From contig JASAMV010000845.1 of assembly GCA_030248065.1 (NCBI GenBank), positions 1 to 16,643 of the forward strand: a DNA stretch of 16,643 bases. Direction: 5' to 3'. The stretch comes from Rhynchonema sp. JSB1_4. Taxonomy: Eukaryota > Nematoda > Chromadorea > Monhysterida > Xyalidae. The notes under the pieces were generated by a model, which saw only the letters and a program-made list of their open reading frames with translations, searched no databases and was not told the origin of the DNA. The position numbers and the translations under genes are program-made. Shown one piece after another: positions 1 through 12,400 of this stretch; within the stretch, counting starts at the first letter, position 1; every line of letters starts with the position of its first letter.

Positions 1-311
1 AAAATGGTAAATCATGTGTCACACAAAGTGATTTTTTATCTTTTATTGTTTAACAAGAAATGCCAATAAGCCTACGGGCGCTTGCACTGACCTGTCACTG
101 GAGGTGCGAAATTACACATAAATAAATCATGACATGCGGTGGAGGTGGACACTTTTTGGAAAATGTTGCTTCCTTGGAATTGATGACGAATCACCAAGTC
201 CACCACTCTGCCAATTGGCACCACAAACTTTATTTCACACAAAGAAAACTACCCTGGCGGGCCGAAAAACCGCATTTCACCCCCCCCCCCCCAACGCAGA
301 CGCCCACATAC
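1..311 (-). other. Intron after the last visible exon; no further exon found
   Basis: I looked here for the next lectin exon (expected to begin soon after GGNQ with a hydrophobic-polar strand) and found none. It contains a run of 13 C at 280-292 and otherwise nothing recognisable. Confidence 0.6.
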
Positions 312-483
312 CTGATTCCCGCCATATCCATGGCAGGACGACACACCCAACGTGCCGGGCACCGCCTGCCCCATCGTGTCCACGCACAGTCCACTGGCCG
401 GATTCTTCAGTTCGCCCCACGCAAGATTGTCGGGTTGAACTGGGTACTTGGACTCGACGTCATACGCAACGTGCGTCATGTAC
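312..483 (-). CDS. gly-7: gly-7-type exon: linker and first part of ricin-type lectin domain (residues 461-517)
   Basis: The exon is 172 nt, with acceptor attcttgcccag and donor gtatgt. It encodes [38 protein letters not shown] and [19 protein letters not shown]. The lectin domain begins near residue 480; C493 and C510 should form the first disulphide and C-V-D is the CLD-like sugar-site element. It ends in phase 0 at GGNQ, and the rest of the lectin repeats must be encoded before position 1. Confidence 0.96.
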
Positions 484-3400
484 CTGGGCAAGAATGAGAA
501 AAAAAGATTAATGCTAGCGAATCCTTCCTACCCAAGTTCCAGCAGTGGGTTAGGCTTGGGCGCTATACTTGCGGGCGGGACAAAACTGTTTAAAAACGTT
601 TTGTTAAAAAACGTTGTTTTGAGACCCGAAAAAATTTCCAAGTGGCAACCTGTGGAAAACACAGTTTTTCCAACAAAACATGGATTTTTTTAGCCAAATT
701 TAGTAGCTTTTTATAGCTACCAAATTTTTTTGAAAAGCTAGTAAATTTTCAAATTTAGTAGCGTAAAAGCCACTAAATTATTATATTTGGGCCAAAAAAG
801 CTAGTAAATTGGCATTTCAGCAGAAAAAAGCTACTAAATTTTTCACTTTCCTAGCTTTATGCTACTAGCCCATTTTGAACAAATAAGCCCTGCAACAAAA
901 TATCCGCGAAAGTTTCCAAAGTCACAAAACAATGTCGTCAAAACGTCTGCAAACCGGTTCTAAACTGAAAAAAAAACTTCAAAAAAATATATTTCGCAAA
1001 AATTGCGCAAATATACGTAAAACCAAACCCGCCGACGCACCGCTAACCATTTGAACGATTTGCAATTGTTCTCGTCGCGCATCTTCTTCGCGGCCGAAAT
1101 GTCGCCGATCTCGTGCCGTGTCATGAACGGCTCGCGAACGTAGTAGTACTTGGCGTATTCGTCCATCCACGTTTCAACCACCCGTTTCAGATTCTGTGCG
1201 CACACGTGTTCAGGAACATTTTTGTGAAAAATTGGACGGCCGAAGTGATTATCAGACATCTGCTTTTCTTATCCAGAGGGCGAGTTCGCTCATTTGTTTT
1301 TTCCCCCCGAAACTTTCACCCCATGGGTTCCCGCCCGGTATCCGAACTTTGGTAGACCCATCCAAAGGTAGCCGAGACTCTTTATTTTGGACGTCCATTA
1401 ATTTCACAATGTCAGCAGTTTGTATAAAGCAGAATCCATATAGTTTCTTTCCGAATTCAAGAGGCCGAGGAGCTACACACTGGTATCTTATAAAATAGGC
1501 TTTGTAGGCACGCGCAAACGCATGTGACGCTGCGGTCTCCGTAACGACCGGTCTCCATACCGCATATAGATGCCATACGAATCGAGTAATAATTTGAGCG
1601 TTGTTGTCCAACGTACGTAAAAGGCACACAAACCAATGCAAAGCATAGTAAATTTCTAAATTCGCCCGCACAATAAAAGACGGCCCATAGTTAATGTCCA
1701 CGTCTAAACCCGAAGGCTAACCACACGCAGTTCTGAGACATTACGCACAGCTGCCCGGCTGGCAGGCAAGCTGCATGTGTGTGTGATGCCTGAACCTTTT
1801 CAAATCTTGATTTTCGGCTTCAGATCTGGACATTAACTATGCGGCACATTTTATTATGCGGCAGCGACTTTGGAGATTTACTATGCCACATTTCACGCCC
1901 ACAACATACCGTTGATATAACTGGTCCTTTCAATTTTCCAAAAGTGTACGGCATGCGCATTCGATACACATGACCGACGCGTGAGCAAGGCACGAACAAT
2001 ATACCACCGCCGCATTGCCAAATCTGCAATTAGTCACTGATTATCGCTTTGAAAAGCAATTGACATTGATTTTGTGGTGCCATGGAGGACTGAAACCAAT
2101 AATTTTTATTCATTTTGATTTTTTTATTCGCATTTGCCGTCCTTGCGTTTCTCAACTTGAAGATTCAGCAGCATGTAACAGTGTTATTTGCGGAAAATTT
2201 ATTTGATTCAGTGCACAAAGGTTTTTTTAGAAAACATCTTTGACTTAACTGGGTGACTGACAGTTGAAAATTAGAACTCTCAAGCTGCGTACGAAAAGCT
2301 TATCCTGACCAAATCAGCATATTATTTCAAGAAAGAGCAAACAATTATATTTTTGTGGACTCATCAGTGGTTTGAGATTTCGGGTTCCCAATTCCCCAAC
2401 TTAGGCACACACAATACAAGGCAACAAACTGACCTTGAAAGACAATTCATACTGTTCGCCGCCCCAGATCTGCAGTCCCGGATCATAATAGCCGAGTTTA
2501 GCGAACCATTTACGATCGATCGCATACAGACCACCTGGAAACGTTGTTTCGTAAATTTCCAATTTCGCTGCCTCACGCATTTTTACAGGCGCAGGGAAAC
2601 TGCCGTTCGAACTGTCTCGACTTCGAACGGGACATTCCCTACGTCTGTAAAAACGCATGAGGTAACGAAATTAGAAACTTACTATACCTATTTTGGTTCC
2701 AACATGAGTAACACTGAATACTGGAACTTTCGAAAATTTTTGTTTCCACCGACATTTTTTGTACTTTTCTGACAGGACGAAATTCGAAGTGCATATCAGC
2801 ACAGCTAGTCAATAGTTCAGACGTTCAGGTCTTGTGATCGCGCTCGAAACGGTTTGAAATAAAAAAAACCTAGAACCTCTGAAACATCACAAACAAACTT
2901 TGACTCACCGGCGTGCGTCGGTGACCGGAATGGTTCGGTGTTGTGCGATCGCCTGTCCAGCTCCAGTCTGGGTATCTCGGTCTCCTTGTAGAGCAGACCT
3001 GCGCAAAGATTGTGGGGGTACTGGCGAGTGAAGTCGCTGTTGTAAATATGTGTGTGGGCCGGCCGTACTAACAAGTTTTAAGTGCTGCCACTAGGGTTAG
3101 AGGTCGGGGGGGTACCCGACACCCGACAGTCGACACCCGACATCTGAAAAAACCCGACACCCGACATCTGTGAAAAAAAGCCGACACCCGACACCCGACA
3201 GTTGTAAAAAAACCCGACACCCGACATCTAGTTTTTGAAAAAAACCCGACACCCGACACCTGTTTTTGTAACAAAAACAGGCAAATTTTTGCTCATTTGC
3301 ATCGTTAGTGCAATTTTTTGGCTCGGGTTACTGAATTCAAGTATTTTCACACGAAATAAACACCAAAATGTCACATTCTGCGTCTTCGGAAACATTTGAT

Positions 3401-6400
3401 CCGAAGAAAATTTTCTCCCAAAAGTCTTCTCTCAGCAAAACTGATGTTTTGAACCGAAAGTGTCGGGTGTCGGCTGTCGGGTGTCGGGTCCAAAAAAACC
3501 CGACACCCGACATCTGGGGGTACCCGACACCCGACACCTACACTTTTTTGGCACCCGACACCCGACAGCCGACACCCGACATCTCTCTAACCCTAGCTGC
3601 CACCAGTGGTGTCGTTGGGAAATCAAAAAATCAGGATACCGGATACCCAAAATCCAAAATTTTCGGATACCGGATACCCAAAATGAAAACTCTCGGATAC
3701 CAGGGGGTTGCCCCCTAAAATAAAAAATCTCGGATACCCGGGGGGTTGAAAAAAAGGTCAATATTTGCATCACATTGTGCGACAAAGTCGGATCACTAAT
3801 TCTGATTTGACTTGTTAACACATCTCCTGGGTCCGGTCCACAGAAGCGGATTACCTTAACCTTGACACTAACGCTAGCATTGACACTTACACTAACACTA
3901 ACATTGACACTTACACTAACACTAGCATTGACACTTACACTAACACTAACATTGACACTTACACTAACACTAACATTGACACTTACACTAACACTAACAT
4001 TGACACTTACACTAACATTGACACTTACACAAACACTAACATTGACACTTACACTAACACTAACATTGACACTTACACTAACACTAGCATTGACACTTAC
4101 ACTAACACTAACATTGACACTTACACTAACACTAACATTGACACTAACACTAACATTGACACTTACACTAACACTAGCATTGACACTTGCACTAACACTA
4201 ACATTGACACTTACACTAACATTGACACTTACACTAACACTAGCATTGACACTTACACTAACACTAACATTGACACTTACACTAACACTAGCATTGACAC
4301 TTACACTAACACTAACATTGACACTTACACTAACACTAGCATTGACACTTACACTAACATTGACACTTACACTAACATTGACACTTACACGAACACCAAC
4401 GTTGACACTTACACTAACACCAACATTGACACTTACACTAACGTTGACACTTACACTAACATTGACACTTACACTAACGTTGACACTTACACTAACACTA
4501 ACATTGACACTTACACTAACACTAACATTGACACTTACACTAACGTTGACACTATCACTAACACTAACGTTGACACTTACACTAACCTTGACACTTACAC
4601 TAACACTAACGTTGACACTTACACTATCACTAACATTGACATTTACACTAACATTGACACTTACACTAACACTAACGTTGACACTAACACTGGCGTAAAC
4701 GCAAGGATTTTCTCTTTTGTGTTTATTTTTATGTCAACGTTTGTGTTAGTATAAGTGTCAATGTTAGTGGTAGTGATCAGGTTAAGCGGTAGGTAATCCG
4801 CTTCTGTGGACCGGGCCCTGGTCCTAATCAAAGACTTTTACGCTGGTCGAACTCAGCCCCCCCCCCCCCCGACTCCATTGCATAGCGCACGCAGTGAACG
4901 CAAAATTTGAGTTTCTTGAGACTGTGCGGCCCTCTTTCAAACTTGAAGTCTGGCCCCAAGCGTCTCCCAGCACAATGGGCGTTTTGAAACTAAAGGCACA
5001 CAAACGCGCTCACAGATAGTGCCAACCGATCCAAAAATGTTTCATGGACTGCCTATCATGGCGGGCGCAGTGATGAAAATACAATTTCATTTGTCTTGCC
5101 ATTGGATAACAAAAGACGGAAAAAATAAAAAAAAATCAATTTCAAGTAATTGTGACTCCCCGTTTTTTTTTTAGAAAACACCCAGTTTTGTCATAAACAG
5201 CATTATGTTTTACTCATATTACTTATCGACATTGCAACAGTAATACAATTTACAATTTATTAATTTCTTAAATATTTTTTTTTCTAAAAAGACAATTTTT
5301 TCTTTTTAAAATTTATCATTTTTACTAAGTGAGTTTCACATGGCGATTGTGCTATTCGGCTGACGAGCGGGGGGCACAACGTCACGCCGATGGTCTCGAA
5401 TACCCCGCGAAACCCAGGCGTAGACAGGACTCCAAATTAATTTTTTCAATAATTTGCTAAATACAACAGTCACACAATGCTCTCGCATCCCTTCACATAA
5501 TGCCACCAAACAAACGAACCCCATTCGAATATGCCCCTGAACAGTGTGTTTGCGCCACCATATTGTCTGTGATACGCCCATGTGTGCATGTCGATACCGT
5601 CGATCACCGGAACGGTCATCACCCGACTGCAAAGGTAAGGGCCGGGGTGATTTGGGAATTGCATCGTCAAGGTCGCAAATCACATGATGGTCTTTTGTTT
5701 GTGGGTATAGCTTAGCCTGGTGGTTGATGGCTTTGGCAGGTGCAAATTATAGTTGCAAACATATATTTACTGAAAAAACCGTTTTTTTCGACAACAACGT
5801 GGTTTTCCGATTCTTTGGCCTCTGGAAAAAACGCTTTTATTTCCTTTTCTTTTTACGAAAAAACGATCTTTTCCACCTGCAACTATACCACCTCAACGAA
5901 CCACAACCCGGTGATTCACCAGACACAAGACAGAAACCGTGCCGAAACCAAGTCACAAGCAACGCAGCTCGAATCGAGCGCATAAACAAGCGAGAAAAAA
6001 ATTGTGCACGGAACAAAATGTTCGACAACCGCCATGCACCACAACAATGGCAGTTATACGATACAGTGGTGTCGTTGGGGGGGGGGGGTTACCCCCTCTA
6101 GTATCCGGTATCTTGATTTTTTCACACAGGGGTATCCGGTATCCTGACTTTTTGTCCAGGGGTATCCTACCCTAAAAATTTTCCGAAAACCGTAAAAATC
6201 GCCCATTTTTGCCTCCAAAATGCTCAAAATCGCTTGCTAGCGCAAGCATAACCCCCAAAATGACCATTTTTTGCGCTTTCAACACCGATTTTGCCCGATT
6301 TTCCTGTTAAAAAATTGACCTTTTTTGAACAACCCCCTGGGTATCCGAGATTTTTTATTTTAGGGGGCAACCCCCCTTGGTATCCGAGATTAGATTTTTC

Positions 6401-9400
6401 ATTTTGGGTATCCGGTATCCGAAAATTGTGGATTTTGGGCATCCGGTATCCTGATTTTTGATTTCCCAACGACACCACTGATACGACATGACATACGACA
6501 TATAACTAAAATACGTTACAACACGATTCGCCCCGTCAACAAACAACCATCAACGTGAAACGGCAACAACACCGAAAAATGAAAAAAAACAACAAATCAA
6601 ATCAACAACAAAACTAACTGATCGGCGGCGATGGGCGCCAGGAGAGGTGGCAGCCAATTGACGTTGACTTCGCAATGCGCGTCGAGAAAGACCACGACAT
6701 CGCCGCCTGGAGTTGGGCAAATTCTGGTCATCATCACGAGTTGATCCTCTTGGAACTCGATCAAAATGATTTCTTTTCAGATTCGGGTCATTCACTTCAC
6801 AAGACTGGCTCGTCGCAGCAGTTGTTTTGGGGTCACCTAGCGTATTCGCGCCACACAGTGACCGGGTTGGTAGGCATCGGAAGGTATCGGGTAGATCGGC
6901 ATGTTTTTCCAAGGTATCGGGCACTACACTTTTCGCGATTAAAAGCCAGTTCTCAAAAAAACAGTTATGCAGATATTCATTGTTTTACGACCAGAATGTC
7001 TGTCCCCCGCCCTTGCAGACAGCCTGTCGGTAAAAACGGTTCCCCAACCAGAAATCCAAAAAAACACGCGACATTCAAAACAACAATCACCCAAGAAAAA
7101 GCGCCAGACGAACGTGAGTTCTCAGCACCACGACTGCGTGACCGAATCAAGCCCTCTCTCTCCTCATTCCGAATTAACCGCACTTTGCCTTGAAACTGTT
7201 GAATGTAACGCTCCAGTTTGTCGCCAAGATGTTCTGCAACAAAAAAGTGTGTTCTCATTTGCGCGCGAAGCAATATAGTAGTTGCAGGTGGAAAAAAACG
7301 GTTTTTTCCTGAAAAAACAAAAAAAGAAAAAACACGTTTTTTTTCCAGTGAAATATATTTTTCCGGAAAAATTGCACGGCCGATTTTGAACTTTTCTGAA
7401 AAAGTGTCAAAATTATGGGAACAACCTAGTTTTATTGCGGAAACATACATTTTCAAGTGTTTTCCAGCCCTTTTGCAGCTTTTACCCGCACTTTCTGAAC
7501 AGGATTCATTTTCACACGCCATTGTTAGCGCATAATGTGCCAAATATACACCATTTTGACCGGTGCCCAAATTTGGCTCGGAAAAATATTAAAAAAACCG
7601 TTTTTTTTCAATATGGATATTTACTTTTTCCAGTAAATATGTTTTTCCGGAAAAAGTGCAACTACGAAACAATAATGAGAATTTTCTCGCAGCTGCCACT
7701 CCTACCGCCACGGCAAATTTCTTAAAGCGGGAAACCGTATATCTCATGCTTGCTTTTTTACTACGCAGTTAGACTGTTTATGTCCAACGGTCACAAAAAC
7801 AACGATCAAACGAGATAAACCACGTTAAAACTGTCAGAATTTATCTTTGAAAAGTTGCTTTCAGGAACAAACGCGAGCTTGTGCCGACTTACGCTCACCC
7901 TTTTGATCATGAAAGGCAGTGAGACTGAGACAAGAACCAGCTCGCTGACAGATGAAACCTTTGTGAAACATTTCACACGTGGCTGTTGGTTGACGAGCTG
8001 GTTACACTATCTCCCCCTCAGGTGGTACACTATCCCCCTATCTCCCCCTCCGGGTAGACTATCTCCCCCAATTTTTGCCTAAAATAGGCATTTTTAGGCC
8101 TAAAATGGGCATTTTTAGGCCAAAAATGAGTGATTTTCAGGTCAATGTTCTCAAAAGTCGCCAAAATACCCTTTTTCTGAAGAATTTTTTCCAAAAAGGG
8201 GCAAAAATAGGTCAAATTTTCTACCTCAAAAAATGGACTTTTTCCTGAATTCGGGTCTTCCCCCCCCCTCGGGGGTACACTATCTCCCCCTCCGAAAAAA
8301 ACGGAGGGTCCGCTATCTCCCCATCCGGACCAGGAACTACACTGATGATCACTCATCGTATATAGTCACATTTTATTGCGAAAGGCCGGATTCTGAGAGC
8401 ATGCGATATCCGGTTGCCCGGTTTAACACTCTAAATCCAAGAGTGTTAGCTGCCCAAAGGACATCCGATCCGATCACTAAGTTTTCTGTATCGACCGAAG
8501 ATCGACAACGTCACTTGACAAACAAGGTCAAAATGTTTCGCCGAAACATATTATTGGTGGGAATAGTGAATTTCGCCGATACCAATTGTGGCCTGCGAGG
8601 CTTGAGAATTTTTCGATCGCTCTTCCGAAATATGGAAGTGCGCTTACAACACCGGCGTATAGAACAGGTAAAGGAAAACTACACCAACACGAGCCCGATT
8701 TCGCAGCTGGCATAATAGTGAAACATTCTGACGTGGCTGCAGATTCGGGAAATGTTACACGTTGAAGAATACAAAGCAGAGGATGATGATTTTCTCTTTC
8801 TATTCGTTTTGAATACACACCGCCTTCGAAATCGGGCTCGTGTTGGTGTAGTTTGCCTTTATAATACCTAAATTCAGCACTTTTAATCATGAAAACAATT
8901 CCGCTTTTGCCTCTATCAAACACGGTGATGCTTCTGCAATGTTTCACGTCTGTCCACACCGAACTTTCTCACATTCAGCCTTCGACCGGGCTTCAGCACA
9001 TCAACAAGATAACAAACAGCACATCAACATCAACAAACGCCGAACCTGCCCGAGGTCTACTTGCGTGTGCCACCGTCAGTGCTGTGGCTACTTCTGAGGG
9101 GCAGATACTGTACCTTGCGGCCAAAAAGAGGGGGAGATACCGGGGTACTGTACCCAGAATTGGGGGAATCCGGTTTGGGGGGTGGGGGGAAGAAATTTTA
9201 GGGGGAGATACTGTACCTACTACTTTCTCGAGAATTCAATTTTTATAGGTTAAAATGTGCATAAATCGCGCGCAAATTTTTGCACTTTTGGTCGAGTTTG
9301 ACTCTATTTTTGGACATTTTGGACCAAAAAGACCAAACCATCATCGAACCTTTTGTGCTGGCATCGTCCACCATGAGCACCTCGTGTAATAGTTTGGGTG

Positions 9401-12400
9401 GACTTCGGTTGAGCACTGAGATCACCGTGCGAAGCAGTGGCGACCAGCCTGCAAGGACACAACGCTTCAATTTGTGCTTTTTATTGTTTTTATCATTTTT
9501 ATTGAAAATTTTCGAACGCAAGGGTCCAGTCTCGTTAGTATCAGCTTCGGTTGTTAGAGAAAAAGACACTGTTCTAAATGGTTTCAAAAGCATATTTTCG
9601 TCACCGAACTGTCTGTCGTTGACCAGTAGACATCACAACATGTTTCAGTAATGTAATAGACCGATCATGCTGTGTTTCTGTGTTATCTGTGTTTTTTGCT
9701 CCTTATCATCATCTACATCTCTCCATCCGTAACTAACCACTGGCCCACTAAACACTTGTAATTATTTATGGTTTCGTCGTTACTGTCCAGCTTATGCGTG
9801 TTGTTGACGTTACCATGTTGCTTCTGATGCAATAAAAAACTTGAACTTGAACTTGTTTGTGGTGGGTTTGCTTGTTTTATAGCGTGCACACCGACTCAAT
9901 AATACGTATGTGCTGGGTAACTGCAGATCGAGTTCAGTGATGGTAGACATGGACAGCTGGCCGGGTATCCCGATTTGGGGGTATTGGTCCACAGGTCAAA
10001 TTTAGGGTAGGTGAAAATTATGCTAAAATAGGCCTTAAAAGGGAAATTTTCTGCATATTAGTAGAGAAAATTTGACCGCTTTGGACCAAAAAATGGCCAT
10101 TTTGGCACTAAAATCAACACTTTTTGGTTGATGTCCGGACATGGATAGCTGGGCTTGGGGGTATAGATTTTTTTCGGCAGACATACATAGATAGCTGACC
10201 CAGGCCTGGGGGGTATTACCTCCCCATACCCCTTCAACTAATCACTGGTGGTCTGGTGCAGATGTTCATGCTAACCAGTATGCGACGGTCCGGGCCTTGT
10301 CACTGCGAAAGGAAAGACTAAAATTCAAAATGGTGAAATCAGTAATTCATTCACCCACCTTCGTTGTGAAAGACAACCACGACGGATGCCGTTGGCAGCT
10401 CATCCGCTTCCGGATAATGCCAGTATTTGCAGCTGAATAGAGACGGAAATAAATCATAGTTATTCGTTTTTAGTTGCTCGTTTTTATTGTTCAAACACCA
10501 ATGCATCGGCTGGTCACATCGAAGTGGCCGTCAAAAATAACGAAAAAAACCGAAAAAAAAATCACGAAACGAAAAATCCCGAAAAACGAAAATCCCGAAA
10601 ACTAAAGTATAATAATGGCAAAAAAAATTTTTGACCGAAGTTCACATTCATGTAATTGGTGCACAGGATTGCAATTAGGGCTTGGCTTAGGCTTTACTGT
10701 CAGCCAGGAAGACCTGTCCGCATGAAAGCATTGGTGTCGCTAGGGAGGGGATAAAAATACAGCGACTCAGGCTTTCATTCAGTGTTAGGCCTCGGCTGCC
10801 AGGAAGACACGACCAAATGAGAATAACACGCAGTTGAGAGCCAGCTGGTCCCGTGCCCAAATTATGGGCTGCAGACATCAATACGCTTGTCTGCACCATA
10901 AACTTTGTATTTTTACTTTATTTCATTTTTCGGGACTTTGGAAGCCCGGCAGACTGAAAAACAGTGGCACAAAATTTTGCTGTCGATTTGTGAAAGACGC
11001 AAAACATTTTGGCTGGTAGCAAGCTCGGTTGCGCTCTGCATGTCTTGGTCAAGTGACGTTTTTGAATTCATAATATGCTCGGAACAAACATCCTCAGCGC
11101 TAAAAATCTTCACGAGCTCTGAAGTTGCGTTGGAATAGGAGAACAAACATCCTCCGGTTGAAATGGTATGGTAAGTTTCTAATTTCGCAGCCTCATGCAT
11201 TTTTACAGAAGCAGGGAAACTCCCATTCGAAGTCGAAGTAGGCAACAAGCTGAACACACAGTTAAGAAGCCACGCAGCTGACACACACCTCTTGTGTGAT
11301 TGAAACATTTGAAACGCACACGAGCCAGCTGCGTGGCTTGTTGACTGTATGTTGAGCTTGTTGCCTGCGTCGAATTCGAACGGGAGTTTCCCTGCGTCTG
11401 GAAAAATGCATGAGGTAACGAGATTAGAAATTTACAATAATAGTAAAAAAGCACTTCAAAAGTGGCATCGCAGAATTTCCAAATATCCCGACACAGAAAA
11501 GTCAAGCGACCAATAAGGTTGATATTTTTTTGCAATGCAGACTTTTTTGTTTTTTTAGTTCCTTTCCATATTCTAATCCGGTCACTCCTCACCTCCACCT
11601 CACTATTCGATACCTGACAAAACTACGGTTTGTTTATGAAATTGCCAAACAAGGGCTTAATAAATGTGCAAAGCACTGGTTGATGTGGTGCTTCGGGACT
11701 TGCAACTTGCTTTTTACTTATTTCTCAGTAACGCCTGTTTACGAATGCCCAAAAATGAAAAAAATAACCAACTCAGTGGCTCTCGTATCGGGTATGCTGC
11801 GATTGAGCGCTATTTTGTCACTCGCGTACGTGTTGAATCCGTATTCCATGTTGGCACGGTTCACGGCTGCTTCATTACCATCCGAACGAACCGGCACGCC
11901 GTTTTCACCTGAATTACAACAAGAAGTGTAGCCGCTATTATTCGAAGGCCGCTTAAAATTGATACACATATTTAAGAAATAAAGACCGGTGTCAACCAGT
12001 GTAGTTCCTGATCCAGCGCAGCGGTTAGTGTGCCCACCCATTTTTTCGGTGCGGCGGTTAGTGTACCTCCCACCTCCCTGGGGGAAGACCCAAATTCATG
12101 AAAAAATCACTTTTTGAGGTGGAAAACTTGACCGATTTTTGCCCCTTTTTGGAAAAAATGCTCCATAAAAAGGGGATTTTGGCGACTTTTGACAACATTG
12201 ACCTAAAAATCACCCATTTTTTGCCTAAAAATGCCCATTTCAGGCCTAACAATGCCTATTTTAGGCAAAAATTGAGGCGGTTAGTGTACCTTGGTCGCGG
12301 TGGTTAGTGTACTTTTGGGGGGACCCCTTCCCCTCGAGGAACTACACTGATGTCAACCATGGTGATGATCGGACCAGTGTTGTTGTCTTGGCCAGGTGGT

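Noticed and set aside
1..311. Next lectin-domain exon after GGNQ
   Set aside because: No frame gives lectin-like wording with a usable acceptor; the exon is probably outside the window.
1252..1701. 149-codon minus-strand open frame inside an intron
   Set aside because: No recognisable domain; about one frame of this length is expected by chance in both strands of a 16.6 kb window; it lies between two confirmed exons.
3112..3582. CRISPR-like or regulatory array of CCCGACA words
   Set aside because: The words are too short and irregularly spaced, face both ways, and sit inside terminal repeats with an 8-bp target duplication, so a transposable element explains them.
3862..4698. 278-codon plus-strand open frame of Thr-Leu repeats
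   Set aside because: It is the minisatellite read in a frame kept open by its six-base period; there is no start context or domain, and the Ala/Ser/Gln changes simply follow unit variants.
6977..7570. 197-codon minus-strand open frame taken as a gene
   Set aside because: Only 7114-7233 is an exon; the rest is intron and family H repeat, and the phase requires splicing at both sides.
9935..10246. Firm call as a hAT element
   Set aside because: The two ends pair only over CAGTGAT and the 8-base flanks (atcgagtt, gtggtctg) do not match.
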